Source of the DNA: an uncultured Sterolibacteriaceae bacterium
Lineage (GTDB): Bacteria > Pseudomonadota > Gammaproteobacteria > Burkholderiales > Rhodocyclaceae
Assembly (NCBI GenBank): GCA_937888595.1
Contig: CALARK010000026.1
Coordinates: 1-64,000 of the forward strand
DNA length: 64,000 nucleotides
Direction: 5' to 3'
Shown: piece after piece, positions 32,338 through 41,208 of the stretch
Numbering within the stretch: position 1 is the first letter of the stretch
How the letters are laid out: each line of letters begins with the position of its first letter
Notes under the pieces: generated by a model
The model's input: the letters and a program-made list of their open reading frames with translations, nothing else
Database searches by the model: none
What the model was told of the DNA's origin: nothing
Program-made: the position numbers and the translations under genes

Positions 32338-32714
32338 GCGAGAAAAAACCTTTTCCTATCCCCGTCATTCCCGCCGGGCCCGAGTCCGATCCCGCGCTCG
32401 ACAACTGCAGCGCCGCCGAATCCTTCGCCCTGATGGTGCTCGGCGACAGCATGGAGCCCGAGTTCGTCGAGGGCGACATCATCGTCATCGAACCCGAGGG
32501 GCTCGCCACCGACGGCTCCTACGTGATGGCCTGGCTGGCCGACGAGTGGATCTTCCGCCAGTTGCTGAAAGATGCCGACGGGGGCTGGAAATTGCACCCC
32601 CTCAACCCCAACTACCCCAGCGCACGCATCCCGGACCTGTCGGTCATCAAGGGCGTGATCATCCAGAAGTCCAAGCCCGGCCGCCGCAAGGCCGCCAAGC
32701 GTTACATCGATTGA
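32322..32714 (+). CDS. S24 (LexA/UmuD) peptidase-like protein without DNA-binding domain
   Basis: A 130-residue protein that is only the S24 fold. It has the Ser motif LGDSMEPEF with GDIIVIEPEG (near 50-70), but where LexA has the catalytic Lys (VKRL-like) it has WIFRQLL, so no lysine is obvious. There is no N-terminal helix-turn-helix. The C-terminus is basic (KPGRRKAAKRY). Either the ATG at 32322 or the GTG at 32334 (which overlaps the previous stop as GTGA) could be the start. It may act as a binding or regulatory domain rather than a protease. It lies in the DsrS-like cluster. Confidence 0.68.
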   Translation: MVVSVSEKKPFPIPVIPAGPESDPALDNCSAAESFALMVLGDSMEPEFVEGDIIVIEPEGLATDGSYVMAWLADEWIFRQLLKDADGGWKLHPLNPNYPSARIPDLSVIKGVIIQKSKPGRRKAAKRYID

Positions 32715-32722
32715 GGAAGCCC

Positions 32723-32953
32723 ATGCCCTACTACATCTACCGCATCACCGAGCTCGGCCCGGTGAAGAATCTTGAAAAGCTCGAGGAGTACAAGGTCTTC
32801 AAGGAGGCCTCGGCACGGGCCAAGGAGCTGCGCAAGGACGCCGACCTGACGCAATGCAAGATCCAGGTGGTCTTCGGCGAAAACGAACTGCAGGCCGAGG
32901 AGGCGCTCAATACCGTGCGGCCGGCCGAACCGCTGACCGGCGACGACTGGTAG
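32723..32953 (+). CDS. Small conserved hypothetical protein
   Basis: A 76-residue protein, charged and helical (LEKLEEYKVFKEASARAKEL) with a short beta segment at the start (MPYYIYRI) and IQVVFGENELQAEE later. There is no cysteine pair or membrane segment. The family is not recognised. It starts eight bases after the S24-like gene with a GAGGAAG ribosome site, so it is part of the DsrS-like operon. Confidence 0.65.
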   Translation: MPYYIYRITELGPVKNLEKLEEYKVFKEASARAKELRKDADLTQCKIQVVFGENELQAEEALNTVRPAEPLTGDDW

Positions 32954-32966
32954 GCCGTTCAGGGCC

Positions 32967-33413
32967 ATGGACGAGCACAGCTACCGCAACGTCCGCAAGG
33001 AGATCAATCCGCTGCCCTGCGTCTTCGAGAAGGCGCTGCTGTGCCAGGCGGCCGTCTGCGAGGCGGCGCAGAAGCTGTCGCTGGCCGAACGCGAGATGAT
33101 CGCCTGCCGCGAGCCGCTGGCGCGCGCTGCCTGCGGCCAGCTGCTGACGCTGCTGCGTGCCAATTCGGCCTTCGCCCTCAAGCTCAGGGATACCCAGCGC
33201 ATCCTGCCGCACGCGATGATGATGAAGGTCCAGTGCGGCGGGCTGGCCGGACTCAAGGACCTGTTCGATCCCGAGGCCCCGTCCCCCGACGTGATCAAGC
33301 TGGTGCGGCAGGCGCAGGCCGAATATGAAAGCCTCGATGACCTGCCCTTCTCGCGCATCGTGCAGGGCGTGGCCCACTGGCAGATCCGCCGGCGGCGGCC
33401 GACCCGGGAGTGA
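32967..33413 (+). CDS. Conserved hypothetical protein of DsrS-like cluster
   Basis: A 148-residue soluble helical protein with five cysteines (CVFEKALLCQAAVCEAAQKL, a Cys near 47, another near 56 and one at 91). It includes LANRSAFALKL-like basic helices. No known domain was identified. It lies 13 bp after the previous gene and six bases before the next, inside the DsrS-like operon. Clustered cysteines could suit sulfur or metal binding, but this is speculation. Confidence 0.6.
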   Translation: MDEHSYRNVRKEINPLPCVFEKALLCQAAVCEAAQKLSLAEREMIACREPLARAACGQLLTLLRANSAFALKLRDTQRILPHAMMMKVQCGGLAGLKDLFDPEAPSPDVIKLVRQAQAEYESLDDLPFSRIVQGVAHWQIRRRRPTRE

Positions 33414-33419
33414 GCGGGC

Positions 33420-34484
33420 ATGATCGCCGGCTTTCCGCGCCTCGTCGAGGCCGTGCAGCGTAACTGCCACATCGCCGACGCGCGCCACGCGCGCGAAATG
33501 ACGCTGTGCACCTACCTGCTCGAAATGCGCGAGTTCTACCGCTGGGAAGCGGGCATCCCGCTCGGCGACCCGCTGGCGCGGCCCGAGGTGGGCGAGTGGC
33601 TGACGGCGCGCGAGGCGCTCTGGGAAACGCTGGCCGAGGACGATTTCGGTCCCGTGCCGGTCGACGCTGTACAGCACGAACCCTTCGCCGTGGCCGACGT
33701 CAATCGCGTTCTGGTGCCCCGGGGCCTCGTCTATGGCGCCGGCATCGGCCGCTTCGGCAAGCCGCATTTCTTTCTCGGACGGCTCGAGCGGATCGATGCG
33801 CAGGATGGCCTGACGGTGCTCGTCTGCGAATGCGAGTACGCGCGCGACCTCACCACCATGCCGGCCGCCCTGCAGGGCGATACCGTGATCGTGCGCCGCG
33901 AGGCGCTGCGCCAGTGGCTGTGGGAAAAGGCCGAGGCCTGGGCGCTGAAGCGCACGCCGGGCGCCTTCGCGCGGGCGCTGGACGCCCACGGCCATGCCGT
34001 CGACCCGGCCGCGGCGCTCGAGCGCATGACCGATGCGGAAACGCACAGCCTGATTCTCCATGAACGCGGCGAGCATGCCGCCGGGCGGCTGCTCGGTGTC
34101 GCCTGGGAAGACCGGCTCGCCTGCTCCGCGAAGCGCCGCGCAGAGATCCTGATGCGCGCGGTGCGCGACAACCTGGCCGACTGCCTCGTCACGCTGCCGG
34201 CGCTGGTCGAGCGGCAGGCCTGGCCCTCGCTGTGGGTCTGGTTCGCCAACTTCGACGGCATGCGGCGCGAACTGTTTCCGGCCCTGGCCGCCTTCGATGT
34301 CGAAAAAGTCGGTGCCGGCGGGACGGCGCATGCCGGATCCGCCGCCAGCACGGGGACGGCTCTGCGGGCGCTCGCCGAACGCGGGGCGACGCATTTCGAA
34401 GCGCTCGCCCGCCGCCTGATGGACATGGACGAGTCGGCGGTCGAGGCGCTGTCGCACGACATACGGGCGCTGGCCTTGGCATAA
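33420..34484 (+). CDS. Conserved hypothetical protein of DsrS-like cluster
   Basis: A 354-residue soluble protein. The N-terminal half carries CHIADARHAREMTLCTYLLEM-like helices and a beta-rich part (RGLVYGAGIGRFGKPHFFLG). The C-terminal half is helical. Near residue 295 a segment KVGAGGTA comes from the dispersed repeat and extends a linker. I do not recognise the family. Its position at the end of the DsrS-like operon suggests a sulfur-linked or assembly role. Confidence 0.6.
   Translation: MIAGFPRLVEAVQRNCHIADARHAREMTLCTYLLEMREFYRWEAGIPLGDPLARPEVGEWLTAREALWETLAEDDFGPVPVDAVQHEPFAVADVNRVLVPRGLVYGAGIGRFGKPHFFLGRLERIDAQDGLTVLVCECEYARDLTTMPAALQGDTVIVRREALRQWLWEKAEAWALKRTPGAFARALDAHGHAVDPAAALERMTDAETHSLILHERGEHAAGRLLGVAWEDRLACSAKRRAEILMRAVRDNLADCLVTLPALVERQAWPSLWVWFANFDGMRRELFPALAAFDVEKVGAGGTAHAGSAASTGTALRALAERGATHFEALARRLMDMDESAVEALSHDIRALALA
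34304..34327 (+). repeat. Dispersed 24-bp repeat, in frame
   Basis: One mismatch (GGTGCC instead of GGCGCC). It is read as KVGAGGTA in the protein at 33420. Confidence 0.85.
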
Positions 34485-34492
34485 TGCCGGCC

Positions 34493-35275
34493 ATGCCGCT
34501 CCAGTTCTCCGCCAACCTCTCCTTCCTGTTCGCCGAACACGCGTTTCCGGATCGTTTCGGCGCGGCGGCGCGGGCGGGCTTCCATGGCGTCGAGTTCCAT
34601 TTTCCCTACGAACACGACAAGGCGGCACTCGCCGAGGTGGTGCTGACCTCGGGTGTCGAGGTCGTGCTGTTCAACCTGCCGGCCGGCGACTGGGCGGCGG
34701 GGGAGCGCGGCATCGCCTGCCTGCCGACGCGCAAGGCCGAGTTCCAGGACGGCGTCGGCCGCGCCGTCGAATATGCCGAGGCGCTCGGCTGCACCCGGCT
34801 CAACTGTCTCGCCGGCATTCCGGCCGGCGACCGCGACAAGGCGATCGAAACGCTCGTCGACAACCTGAAGTTCGCCGCCGCGGTGACGCAGCGCGCCGGC
34901 ATCCGCCTGCTGATCGAGCCGCTCAACACGCGCGACAACCCGGGCTTCCTCGTGCCGACCACGCGCGCCGCGCTGCAGGTCATGGACGCCGTCGGCAGCA
35001 GGAACCTGTTCCTGCAGTACGACCTCTACCACGCCCAGGTCATGGAAGGCGACCTCGCGCGCACGCTCGAGACGAACCTCGCCCGCATCGGCCACCTGCA
35101 GATCGCCGACAACCCCGGCCGCCACGAGCCGGGCACCGGCGAGATCCGCTTCGATTTCCTCTTCGAACGCCTGCGGCAACTCGGCTACGCCGGCTGGATC
35201 GGCTGCGAATACCATCCCGGTGGCGGCATGGGCGGCACGGAGGCCAGCCTCGGCTGGCTCGCCTCGTGGCGCTGA
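34493..35275 (+). CDS. hyi: Hydroxypyruvate isomerase
   Basis: A 260-residue TIM-barrel protein. NLSFLFAEHAFPDRFGAAA at the start, GFHGVEFHFPYEHD (Glu), LLIEPLNTRDNPGF (metal-binding Glu), LQYDLYHAQVMEGDL (Asp/His) and IGCEYHPGGG (Glu) are the conserved xylose-isomerase-like sites of Hyi. It interconverts hydroxypyruvate and tartronate semialdehyde in glyoxylate metabolism. The next gene encodes a glycerate kinase and then come the glycolate oxidase genes, making one pathway operon. Start codons at 34484 and 34493 are both possible; CATAAT seven bases before 34493 suggests a leaderless start. Confidence 0.88.
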   Translation: MPLQFSANLSFLFAEHAFPDRFGAAARAGFHGVEFHFPYEHDKAALAEVVLTSGVEVVLFNLPAGDWAAGERGIACLPTRKAEFQDGVGRAVEYAEALGCTRLNCLAGIPAGDRDKAIETLVDNLKFAAAVTQRAGIRLLIEPLNTRDNPGFLVPTTRAALQVMDAVGSRNLFLQYDLYHAQVMEGDLARTLETNLARIGHLQIADNPGRHEPGTGEIRFDFLFERLRQLGYAGWIGCEYHPGGGMGGTEASLGWLASWR

Positions 35276-36468
35276 CCCCGGCCGCCCCGCCCGCCCCGCC
35301 CGCCCCGGCTGAATTCCTGCGCGGACTGTTCGACGCGGCGGTCGCCGCCGCACATCCGTCTGTCTGCGTGCCGCCCCACCTGCCCGATCCGGCCAGCGTG
35401 AAGGGCCGCATCGTCGTGGTCGGCGCCGGCAAGGCGGCCGCCGCGATGGCGCAGGCGGTCGAAACGGCCTGGGCCGGGCGGCTCGACCGTGTCTCGGGTC
35501 TCGTCGTCACGCGCTACGGCCACGCGGTGCCGACCGCCCGGATCGAGGTCGTCGAGGCGGCCCACCCGGTACCGGACGAAGCCGGCCTGGCCGCCGCCCG
35601 TCGCATCCTCGCCATGTTGCAGGGCCTGTCGGCCGACGACCTCGTGCTGGCGCTGGTCTCCGGTGGCGGGTCGGCCCTGCTGACGATGCCGGCACCCGGC
35701 ATCACGCTCGAACAGAAGCAGGCGGCGACGCGCGAACTGCTGGCGAACGGCGCGTCCATCCACGAGATCAACGCCGCGCGCAAGCGGCTGTCGGCGATCA
35801 AGGGCGGCAAGCTGGCCGCCGCCGCGATGCCGGCGCGGGTGCTGACGCTGGTGATTTCCGATGTGCCGGGCGACGATCCGGCCACCATCGCCTCCGGGCC
35901 GACCGTGCCCGCGCCCGGCGATCCGGCCTACCCGAACTGCGAGACGCGCGTGATCGCCACCGCGCAGGGTTCGCTGCAGGCGGCTGCCGCTGCAGCGATG
36001 CAGGCCGGCGTGACGCCGCTGATCCTCGGCGACCGCATCGAGGGCGAGGCGCGCGAGGCCGCCAAGGTGCTTGCGGGCATCGCCTTCTCCTGCCGGGTGG
36101 CCGGCCTGCCGGCGCGGCCGCCGTGCGTGCTGCTGTCCGGCGGGGAGACCACCGTGACGGTACGCGGCAGCGGGCGGGGCGGCCGCAACGCCGAGTTCCA
36201 GCTTGCGCTGGCGATCGCCCTCGGGGGCGCCGCCGGCATCCACGCCATCGCCTGCGACACCGACGGCATCGACGGTTCGGAGGATAATGCGGGCGCGCTG
36301 GTCGCCCCCGACACCCTGGTGCGTGCCCTCGCCGCCGGAATGGACGCGAAAGCCCGGCTCGCGAACAACGACGCCTACGGCTTCTTCGCGGCGCTGGACG
36401 ATCTGGTCGTCACCGGTCCGACCCGCACCAACATCAACGATTTCCGCGCCATCCTCATCGAACCATGA
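35266..36468 (+). CDS. ttuD: Glycerate 2-kinase (TtuD/GckA, MOFRL family)
   Basis: A 400-residue enzyme with GTG start overlapping hyi by 10 bp. The N-terminus has a Pro/Ala run (APPAPPAPAEF). The conserved core includes VVGAGKAAAAMAQAVE (near 50), LVSGGGSALL (near 128) and the C-terminal MOFRL region (LSGGETTVTVRGSGRGGRN and ACDTDGIDGSEDNAGA near 325-340). It phosphorylates glycerate to 2-phosphoglycerate, the exit of the glyoxylate route to central metabolism. Its end overlaps glcD (ATGA). Confidence 0.9.
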   Translation: MALTPAAPPAPPAPAEFLRGLFDAAVAAAHPSVCVPPHLPDPASVKGRIVVVGAGKAAAAMAQAVETAWAGRLDRVSGLVVTRYGHAVPTARIEVVEAAHPVPDEAGLAAARRILAMLQGLSADDLVLALVSGGGSALLTMPAPGITLEQKQAATRELLANGASIHEINAARKRLSAIKGGKLAAAAMPARVLTLVISDVPGDDPATIASGPTVPAPGDPAYPNCETRVIATAQGSLQAAAAAAMQAGVTPLILGDRIEGEAREAAKVLAGIAFSCRVAGLPARPPCVLLSGGETTVTVRGSGRGGRNAEFQLALAIALGGAAGIHAIACDTDGIDGSEDNAGALVAPDTLVRALAAGMDAKARLANNDAYGFFAALDDLVVTGPTRTNINDFRAILIEP

Positions 36469-37967
36469 AACCACGCATCCATTCGCACGAGCGCGACCAG
36501 GATTTCTCCGATGTCGACCGGTCCGCCGTGCTTGACGCGCTCGGCGCGATCCTGCCGCCCGATGCACTGCTCGCCGACCGCGAGGACCTGAAGCCCTACG
36601 AGTGCGACGGCCTCTCGGCCTATCGCCGCCTGCCGCTTGCGGTGGCGCTGCCCGGCGACGAGGCGCAGGTCGTCGCCATCCTCAAGGCCTGCCACCGGCT
36701 CGGCGTCCCGGTCGTCGCTCGCGGCGCGGGCACCGGCTTGTCGGGCGGCGCATTGCCCATCGAGCATGGCGTGGTGCTGTCGTTGGCGAAGATGAAGCGC
36801 ATCCTCAAGCTCGATCCGTATTCGCGCACGGCCGTCGTGCAGCCGGGCGTGCGCAACCTCGCCATTACCGAGGCCGCCGCACCGCACGGCCTTTACTATG
36901 CCCCGGACCCGAGTTCGCAGATCGCCTGCACCATCGGCGGCAACATCGCCGAGAACTCCGGCGGCGTGCACTGCCTCAAGTACGGCCTGACGGTGCACAA
37001 CGTGCTGCGCGTGCGCGGCGTGACGATCGACGGCGACGTCGTCGAGTTCGGCAACCACGCGCTCGACGCGCCGGGCTACGACCTGCTGGCGCTCATGATC
37101 GGCTCCGAAGGCCTGCTGGCCGTCGTCACCGAGGTGACGGTCAAGCTGGTGCCCAAGCCCGAGGTGGCGCGCGTGATCATGGCGTCCTTCGACGATGTGA
37201 CCAAGGCGGGTGCAGCGGTGGCCGACATCATCGCGGCCGGCATCATTCCCGCCGGCCTCGAGATGATGGACAAGCCGGCCACGGCGGCCGTCGAGCCCTT
37301 CGTCAAGGCGGGCTACGACCTGAATGCCTTGGCCATCCTGCTGGCCGAATCCGACGGCACGCCGGAGGAGGTGGAGGAGGAGGTCGCCGCGATGCGCGCC
37401 GTGCTCGAGAAGAGCGGGGCGACCGATATCCGCGTGTCCAGCGACGAGGCGGAGCGACTGCGCTTCTGGGCCGGCCGCAAGGCCGCTTTCCCGGCCGTCG
37501 GCCGCATCTCGCCCGACTACTACTGCATGGACGGCACCATCCCGAGGAAGCGCCTTGCCGAAATGCTGACGGCGATTGCCGGCATGGAGAAGAAGTACGG
37601 CCTGCGCTGCGCCAACGTCTTCCACGCCGGCGACGGCAACCTGCACCCGCTGATCATGTACGACGCCAACGTGCCCGGCGAACTCGAACGTACCGAGGCC
37701 TTCGGTGCCGAGATCCTCAAGCTCTCGGTCGAACTGGGCGGCACCATCACCGGCGAGCATGGCGTCGGCTACGAGAAGATCGGTTCGATGTGCGTGCAGT
37801 TCCAGAACGACGAACTGGCCGCTTTCCATCGCGTCAAGACGGCTTTCGACCCGCAGGGCCTGCTCAACCCGGACAAGGCCGTGCCGACGTTGCATCGCTG
37901 TGCCGAATTCGGCCGCATGCACGTGCATCATGGCGAAACCAAATTCCCCGAACTGGAGCGCTTCTGA
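36465..37967 (+). CDS. glcD: Glycolate oxidase FAD subunit
   Basis: A 500-residue flavoprotein. The FAD-binding PCMH fold (about 55-235) has ARGAGTGLSGGALPI and CTIGGNIAENSGGVHCLKYG. The C-terminal FAD-oxidase domain includes NVFHAGDGNLHPLIMYD (near 385) and GGTITGEHGVGYEKI (near 427). With GlcE and GlcF it oxidises glycolate to glyoxylate and passes electrons to the quinone pool. Start and end overlap the neighbours by 4 bp and 1 bp, so the five genes from hyi to glcF form one unit. Confidence 0.95.
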   Translation: MKPRIHSHERDQDFSDVDRSAVLDALGAILPPDALLADREDLKPYECDGLSAYRRLPLAVALPGDEAQVVAILKACHRLGVPVVARGAGTGLSGGALPIEHGVVLSLAKMKRILKLDPYSRTAVVQPGVRNLAITEAAAPHGLYYAPDPSSQIACTIGGNIAENSGGVHCLKYGLTVHNVLRVRGVTIDGDVVEFGNHALDAPGYDLLALMIGSEGLLAVVTEVTVKLVPKPEVARVIMASFDDVTKAGAAVADIIAAGIIPAGLEMMDKPATAAVEPFVKAGYDLNALAILLAESDGTPEEVEEEVAAMRAVLEKSGATDIRVSSDEAERLRFWAGRKAAFPAVGRISPDYYCMDGTIPRKRLAEMLTAIAGMEKKYGLRCANVFHAGDGNLHPLIMYDANVPGELERTEAFGAEILKLSVELGGTITGEHGVGYEKIGSMCVQFQNDELAAFHRVKTAFDPQGLLNPDKAVPTLHRCAEFGRMHVHHGETKFPELERF

Positions 37968-39025
37968 TGACCGACGAATTCAAGGCGCGCATTTCGGCGG
38001 CCGGCAGGACGAATGCGCCCCTGCGCATCCGCGGTGCCGGCAGCAAGGACTGGTATGGCCATGCGCTGAACGGCGAAATCCTGGACACCCGCAGCCATGC
38101 CGGCATCGTCGCCTACGAGCCGACCGAACTGTTCGTCACGGCCAAGTGCGGCACACCGCTCGCCGAGATCGAGACGGTGCTGGCGCAGAAAGGCCAGTGC
38201 CTGCCGTTCGATGCGCCGCGCTTCTCGCCGACATCGACCATCGGCGGTGTCGTGGCGGCCGGCCTCTCCGGCCCCCGTCGCGTCAGCGCCGGCTCGCTGC
38301 GTGACTTTGTGCTGGGCGTGGACATCCTCGATGGCGAGGCGCGCGCACTGCGTTTCGGCGGCCAGGTGATGAAGAACGTCGCCGGCTACGACGTCTCGCG
38401 CCTGATCGCCGGCAGCCTGGGCACGCTGGGCCTGATCACCGAGGTGACGCTCAAGGTGCTGCCGGTGCCCGTCGCCGAGGTGACGCTGCGTTTCGAGCTG
38501 AACCAGGGTGACGCCTTGGACAAGCTCAACCGCTGGGCCGGACAGCCGCTGCCGATCGTCGCCAGCGCCTGGCACGATGGCGTGCTGACCTTGCGCCTCG
38601 GCGGGGCGCGTGCCGCGGTCGAGGCGGCACAATTGAAGCTCGGTGGCGAAAAAGTCGGCGCTGACGCGACGGCATTCTGGCGCGATTGCCGGGACCAGGC
38701 GCTGCCGTTCTTCGCGGCGGAACGCTTGTGGCGCCTGTCCGTGCCTTCGGTCGCGCCGCCGCTCGCCCTGCCGGGCGAACAGTGGATCGAATGGGGTGGC
38801 GCGTTGCGCTGGCTCAGGTCCGACAGCCCCGCCGAAACGATTCGCGCCGCGGCGCATCAGGCCGGCGGCAGCGCGACACTCTATCGCGCGCCGGCGGCAT
38901 TGAAGGCGCAGGTCGGTGCATTTGCCCCGCTGTCCGCGCCGCTGCTGAAGCTGCACAGGAATCTCAAGGCCGCTTTCGATCCCAAGGGCATCTTCAATCC
39001 CGGCCGCCTGTACCCGGAGTTCTGA
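37967..39025 (+). CDS. glcE: Glycolate oxidase FAD-binding subunit
   Basis: A 352-residue FAD-binding PCMH protein, shorter than GlcD as usual. RGAGSKDWYG (near 18), FSPTSTIGGVVAAGLSGPRR (near 85-104) and MKNVAGYDVSRLIAGSLGTL (near 135-154) are conserved. AFDPKGIFNPGRLY closes the protein. Near residue 228 a degraded copy of the dispersed repeat encodes KVGADATA. It starts at the last base of the glcD stop (TGATG) and overlaps glcF in the same way. Confidence 0.93.
   Translation: MTDEFKARISAAGRTNAPLRIRGAGSKDWYGHALNGEILDTRSHAGIVAYEPTELFVTAKCGTPLAEIETVLAQKGQCLPFDAPRFSPTSTIGGVVAAGLSGPRRVSAGSLRDFVLGVDILDGEARALRFGGQVMKNVAGYDVSRLIAGSLGTLGLITEVTLKVLPVPVAEVTLRFELNQGDALDKLNRWAGQPLPIVASAWHDGVLTLRLGGARAAVEAAQLKLGGEKVGADATAFWRDCRDQALPFFAAERLWRLSVPSVAPPLALPGEQWIEWGGALRWLRSDSPAETIRAAAHQAGGSATLYRAPAALKAQVGAFAPLSAPLLKLHRNLKAAFDPKGIFNPGRLYPEF
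38649..38672 (+). repeat. Dispersed 24-bp repeat, degraded, in frame inside glcE
   Basis: Three mismatches. It is read as KVGADATA in GlcE. Confidence 0.6.
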
Positions 39026-40269
39026 TGGAAACGCATCTCGCCGATTTCATGCGTGGCACGACGGCCGGCCGCGAGGCGGAGGAAATCCTCCGCAAGTGTG
39101 TGCATTGCGGCTTTTGCACCGCCACCTGCCCGACCTACCAGTTGCTGGGGGACGAGCTCGACGGACCGCGCGGCCGCATCTATTTGATCAAGCAGGTCCT
39201 GGAAGGCGTGCCGCCGACGGAAAAGACCCGCCTGCACCTCGACCGCTGCCTGACCTGCCGTTCCTGCGAGTCCACCTGTCCGTCGGGGGTGCATTATTCG
39301 CGCCTGCTCGACATCGGCCGCGAACTCGTCGAGCAACGGGTGCCGCGCAAGGGTGTCGACAGGCTGCTGCGCGGGGCCTTGCGCGAGGCGCTGCCGCGCC
39401 CGACCCTGTTCGGCTTCTCCATGCGCATGGGCCAGATGGTGCGGCCGCTGTTGCCCGGCGCGCTGAAGGCCAAGGTGCCGCCGCTGAGTTCGGCCGGCAC
39501 CCTGCCGCGCGAGCTTCCCGCGGGACTGCCGCGCAAGATGCTGGTGCTGGCCGGCTGTGCCCAGCCCTCGATGTACCCGAACATCAACGGTGCCGCCAAG
39601 CGCATCCTCGCGCGGCTCGGCATCGAGCTGTTCGAGGCGCGCGAGGCCGGCTGCTGCGGCGCCGTGAAGCTGCATCTCAACGATGCGGCCGGCGCGAGGG
39701 ACCATGCGCGGCGCAACATCGATGCCTGGTGGCCGCACATTGACGCGGGTGTCGAGGCGATCGTGATGACGGCCTCGGGTTGCGGCGTGCAGGTCAAGGA
39801 CTACGGCCATCTGCTGCAGGACGATCCGGCCTATGCGGCGAAAGCGACGCGCGTGGCGGAGCTGACGCGCGATGTGAGCGAAGTGGTGGCGGGCGAGCGG
39901 GATGCGCTGGCGGACCTGCTGCAAAAGTCGGCGCCGGCGGGACGGCGCAGGATCGCGGTCCATGCACCCTGCACCTTGCAACACGGCCTCAAGCTGCGCG
40001 GCGGTGTGGAGCCATTGCTCGTGGCGGCCGGCTTCGACCCGGTACCGGTGGCCGATGCGCACCTGTGCTGCGGTTCGGCCGGCACCTATTCGATCCTGCA
40101 GCCGGAAATCTCCGTGCAATTGCGCGACAACAAGCTGGCGGCGCTGTCGAACGGCGCACCGATCGGCATCGCCAGCGCGAATATCGGCTGCATCGCCCAT
40201 CTGCAGTCCGGTACCGCCCTGCCGGTCAAACACTGGATAGAATGGTTGGAAGAGCAGTTGACGGCTTAG
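39025..40269 (+). CDS. glcF: Glycolate oxidase iron-sulfur subunit
   Basis: A 414-residue protein with two 4Fe-4S motifs (CVHCGFCTATCPTY near 22 and CLTCRSCESTCPSG near 75) and two CCG domains (AGCCGAVKLH near 210 and LCCGSAGTYS near 347) that bind further cofactor. It passes electrons from GlcDE to the membrane. Near residue 300 the segment QKSAPAGRR is encoded by an exact copy of the dispersed repeat, read in a different frame from most copies, just before the conserved HAPCTLQHGLKLRG. Confidence 0.94.
   Translation: METHLADFMRGTTAGREAEEILRKCVHCGFCTATCPTYQLLGDELDGPRGRIYLIKQVLEGVPPTEKTRLHLDRCLTCRSCESTCPSGVHYSRLLDIGRELVEQRVPRKGVDRLLRGALREALPRPTLFGFSMRMGQMVRPLLPGALKAKVPPLSSAGTLPRELPAGLPRKMLVLAGCAQPSMYPNINGAAKRILARLGIELFEAREAGCCGAVKLHLNDAAGARDHARRNIDAWWPHIDAGVEAIVMTASGCGVQVKDYGHLLQDDPAYAAKATRVAELTRDVSEVVAGERDALADLLQKSAPAGRRRIAVHAPCTLQHGLKLRGGVEPLLVAAGFDPVPVADAHLCCGSAGTYSILQPEISVQLRDNKLAALSNGAPIGIASANIGCIAHLQSGTALPVKHWIEWLEEQLTA
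39923..39946 (+). repeat. Dispersed 24-bp repeat, exact, inside glcF
   Basis: A perfect copy read as KSAPAGRR, in the alternative frame. Confidence 0.9.
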
Positions 40270-40280
40270 GGAGTACAGGG

Positions 40281-41132
40281 ATGCAGGTGGATGAAAAGGC
40301 GGCGCTCGAACGCCTGATGAAGCAGGGTGTCAAGCTGCCGCCGCAGCCACGCGTCCTGATGGAGCTGCAGGATCTGCTGCGCTCGGACGATTACGAGATG
40401 CGCTCAGTCGCGCGCATCATCGGCCAAGACCCCGGCATCGTCGCGCTGCTGTTCCGGCTGGCGCGCTCGTCGGCCTTCTCGCGCGGCCGGCGCATCGACT
40501 CGCTCGACCAGATCCTCATGGTGATCGGCATCAAGCAGGTGTTCAACCTGGTGCAGGCCGCCTCGCTGTCCGCGACCATCAACGACCAGACGCGCAAGGC
40601 CTTCGACGTGTTCTGGAACCGCGCCCACGAGATCGCCCAGATGGCGGCCATCGTCGCCGGGGATCGCGTGTCGGTCTGCAACGTGTTCCCCGACCAGGCC
40701 TACCTCGCCGGCATCTTCCACGAATGCGGCGTGCCGGTGCTGATGCAGCGCTTTCCGAAGTACTGCGACACGCTGCATCTCGACAATGCCACCTGCTGGC
40801 CGAACCTGTCGGAGGAGGACGAGAAGTTCGGTGTCGACCATTGTTCGGTCGGCTACCTGGTGGCCCGCCACTGGGGACTGCCCGACTTCGTCTGCGACGC
40901 CATCCGCTTCCATCACGACCTGCCGGATGAGAAGACCATCGGCGCGTCGGTCAGCCTCGTGGCGATCATCCAGGCGGCCAGCCACTTCTATCACCGGCTT
41001 CACCATGTGGACGACCCGCTGTGGGAACGGATCGGGGCGCGCGTGATGTCGGAACTGGGCCTCGGCGCGGACGAGGAGACCGATTTCTATGACTTGATGA
41101 CTGCCAGCTTCCTGGACGGCGCAGGGGGCTGA
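40281..41132 (+). CDS. HDOD-domain signalling protein
   Basis: A 283-residue protein made of one HDOD domain (about 10-215): LPPQPRVLMELQDLLRSDD, RIIGQDPGIVALLFRLARSS and HECGVPVLMQRFP. The HDOD fold resembles HD phosphohydrolases but lacks the metal-binding HD pair. Such proteins work in signalling or cell-cycle control, often with cyclic di-GMP. The start at 40281 has AGGGAGTACAGGG upstream and lies 11 bp after glcF, so it may be cotranscribed, although its role differs. Confidence 0.85.
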   Translation: MQVDEKAALERLMKQGVKLPPQPRVLMELQDLLRSDDYEMRSVARIIGQDPGIVALLFRLARSSAFSRGRRIDSLDQILMVIGIKQVFNLVQAASLSATINDQTRKAFDVFWNRAHEIAQMAAIVAGDRVSVCNVFPDQAYLAGIFHECGVPVLMQRFPKYCDTLHLDNATCWPNLSEEDEKFGVDHCSVGYLVARHWGLPDFVCDAIRFHHDLPDEKTIGASVSLVAIIQAASHFYHRLHHVDDPLWERIGARVMSELGLGADEETDFYDLMTASFLDGAGG

Positions 41133-41208
41133 GCCCGGGAAGCGTAGGCGGATCCGGCCCGGGAAGGAACGCGGATCCGGGCCCGCGCAGTCCGGCCGCC
41201 AGCGGCGG

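Noticed and set aside
41140..41190. Duplicated GCGGATCCGG between the HDOD and MaoC genes
   Set aside because: A short direct duplication with a 7-bp hairpin and no T-run; too weak to call a terminator or a site.
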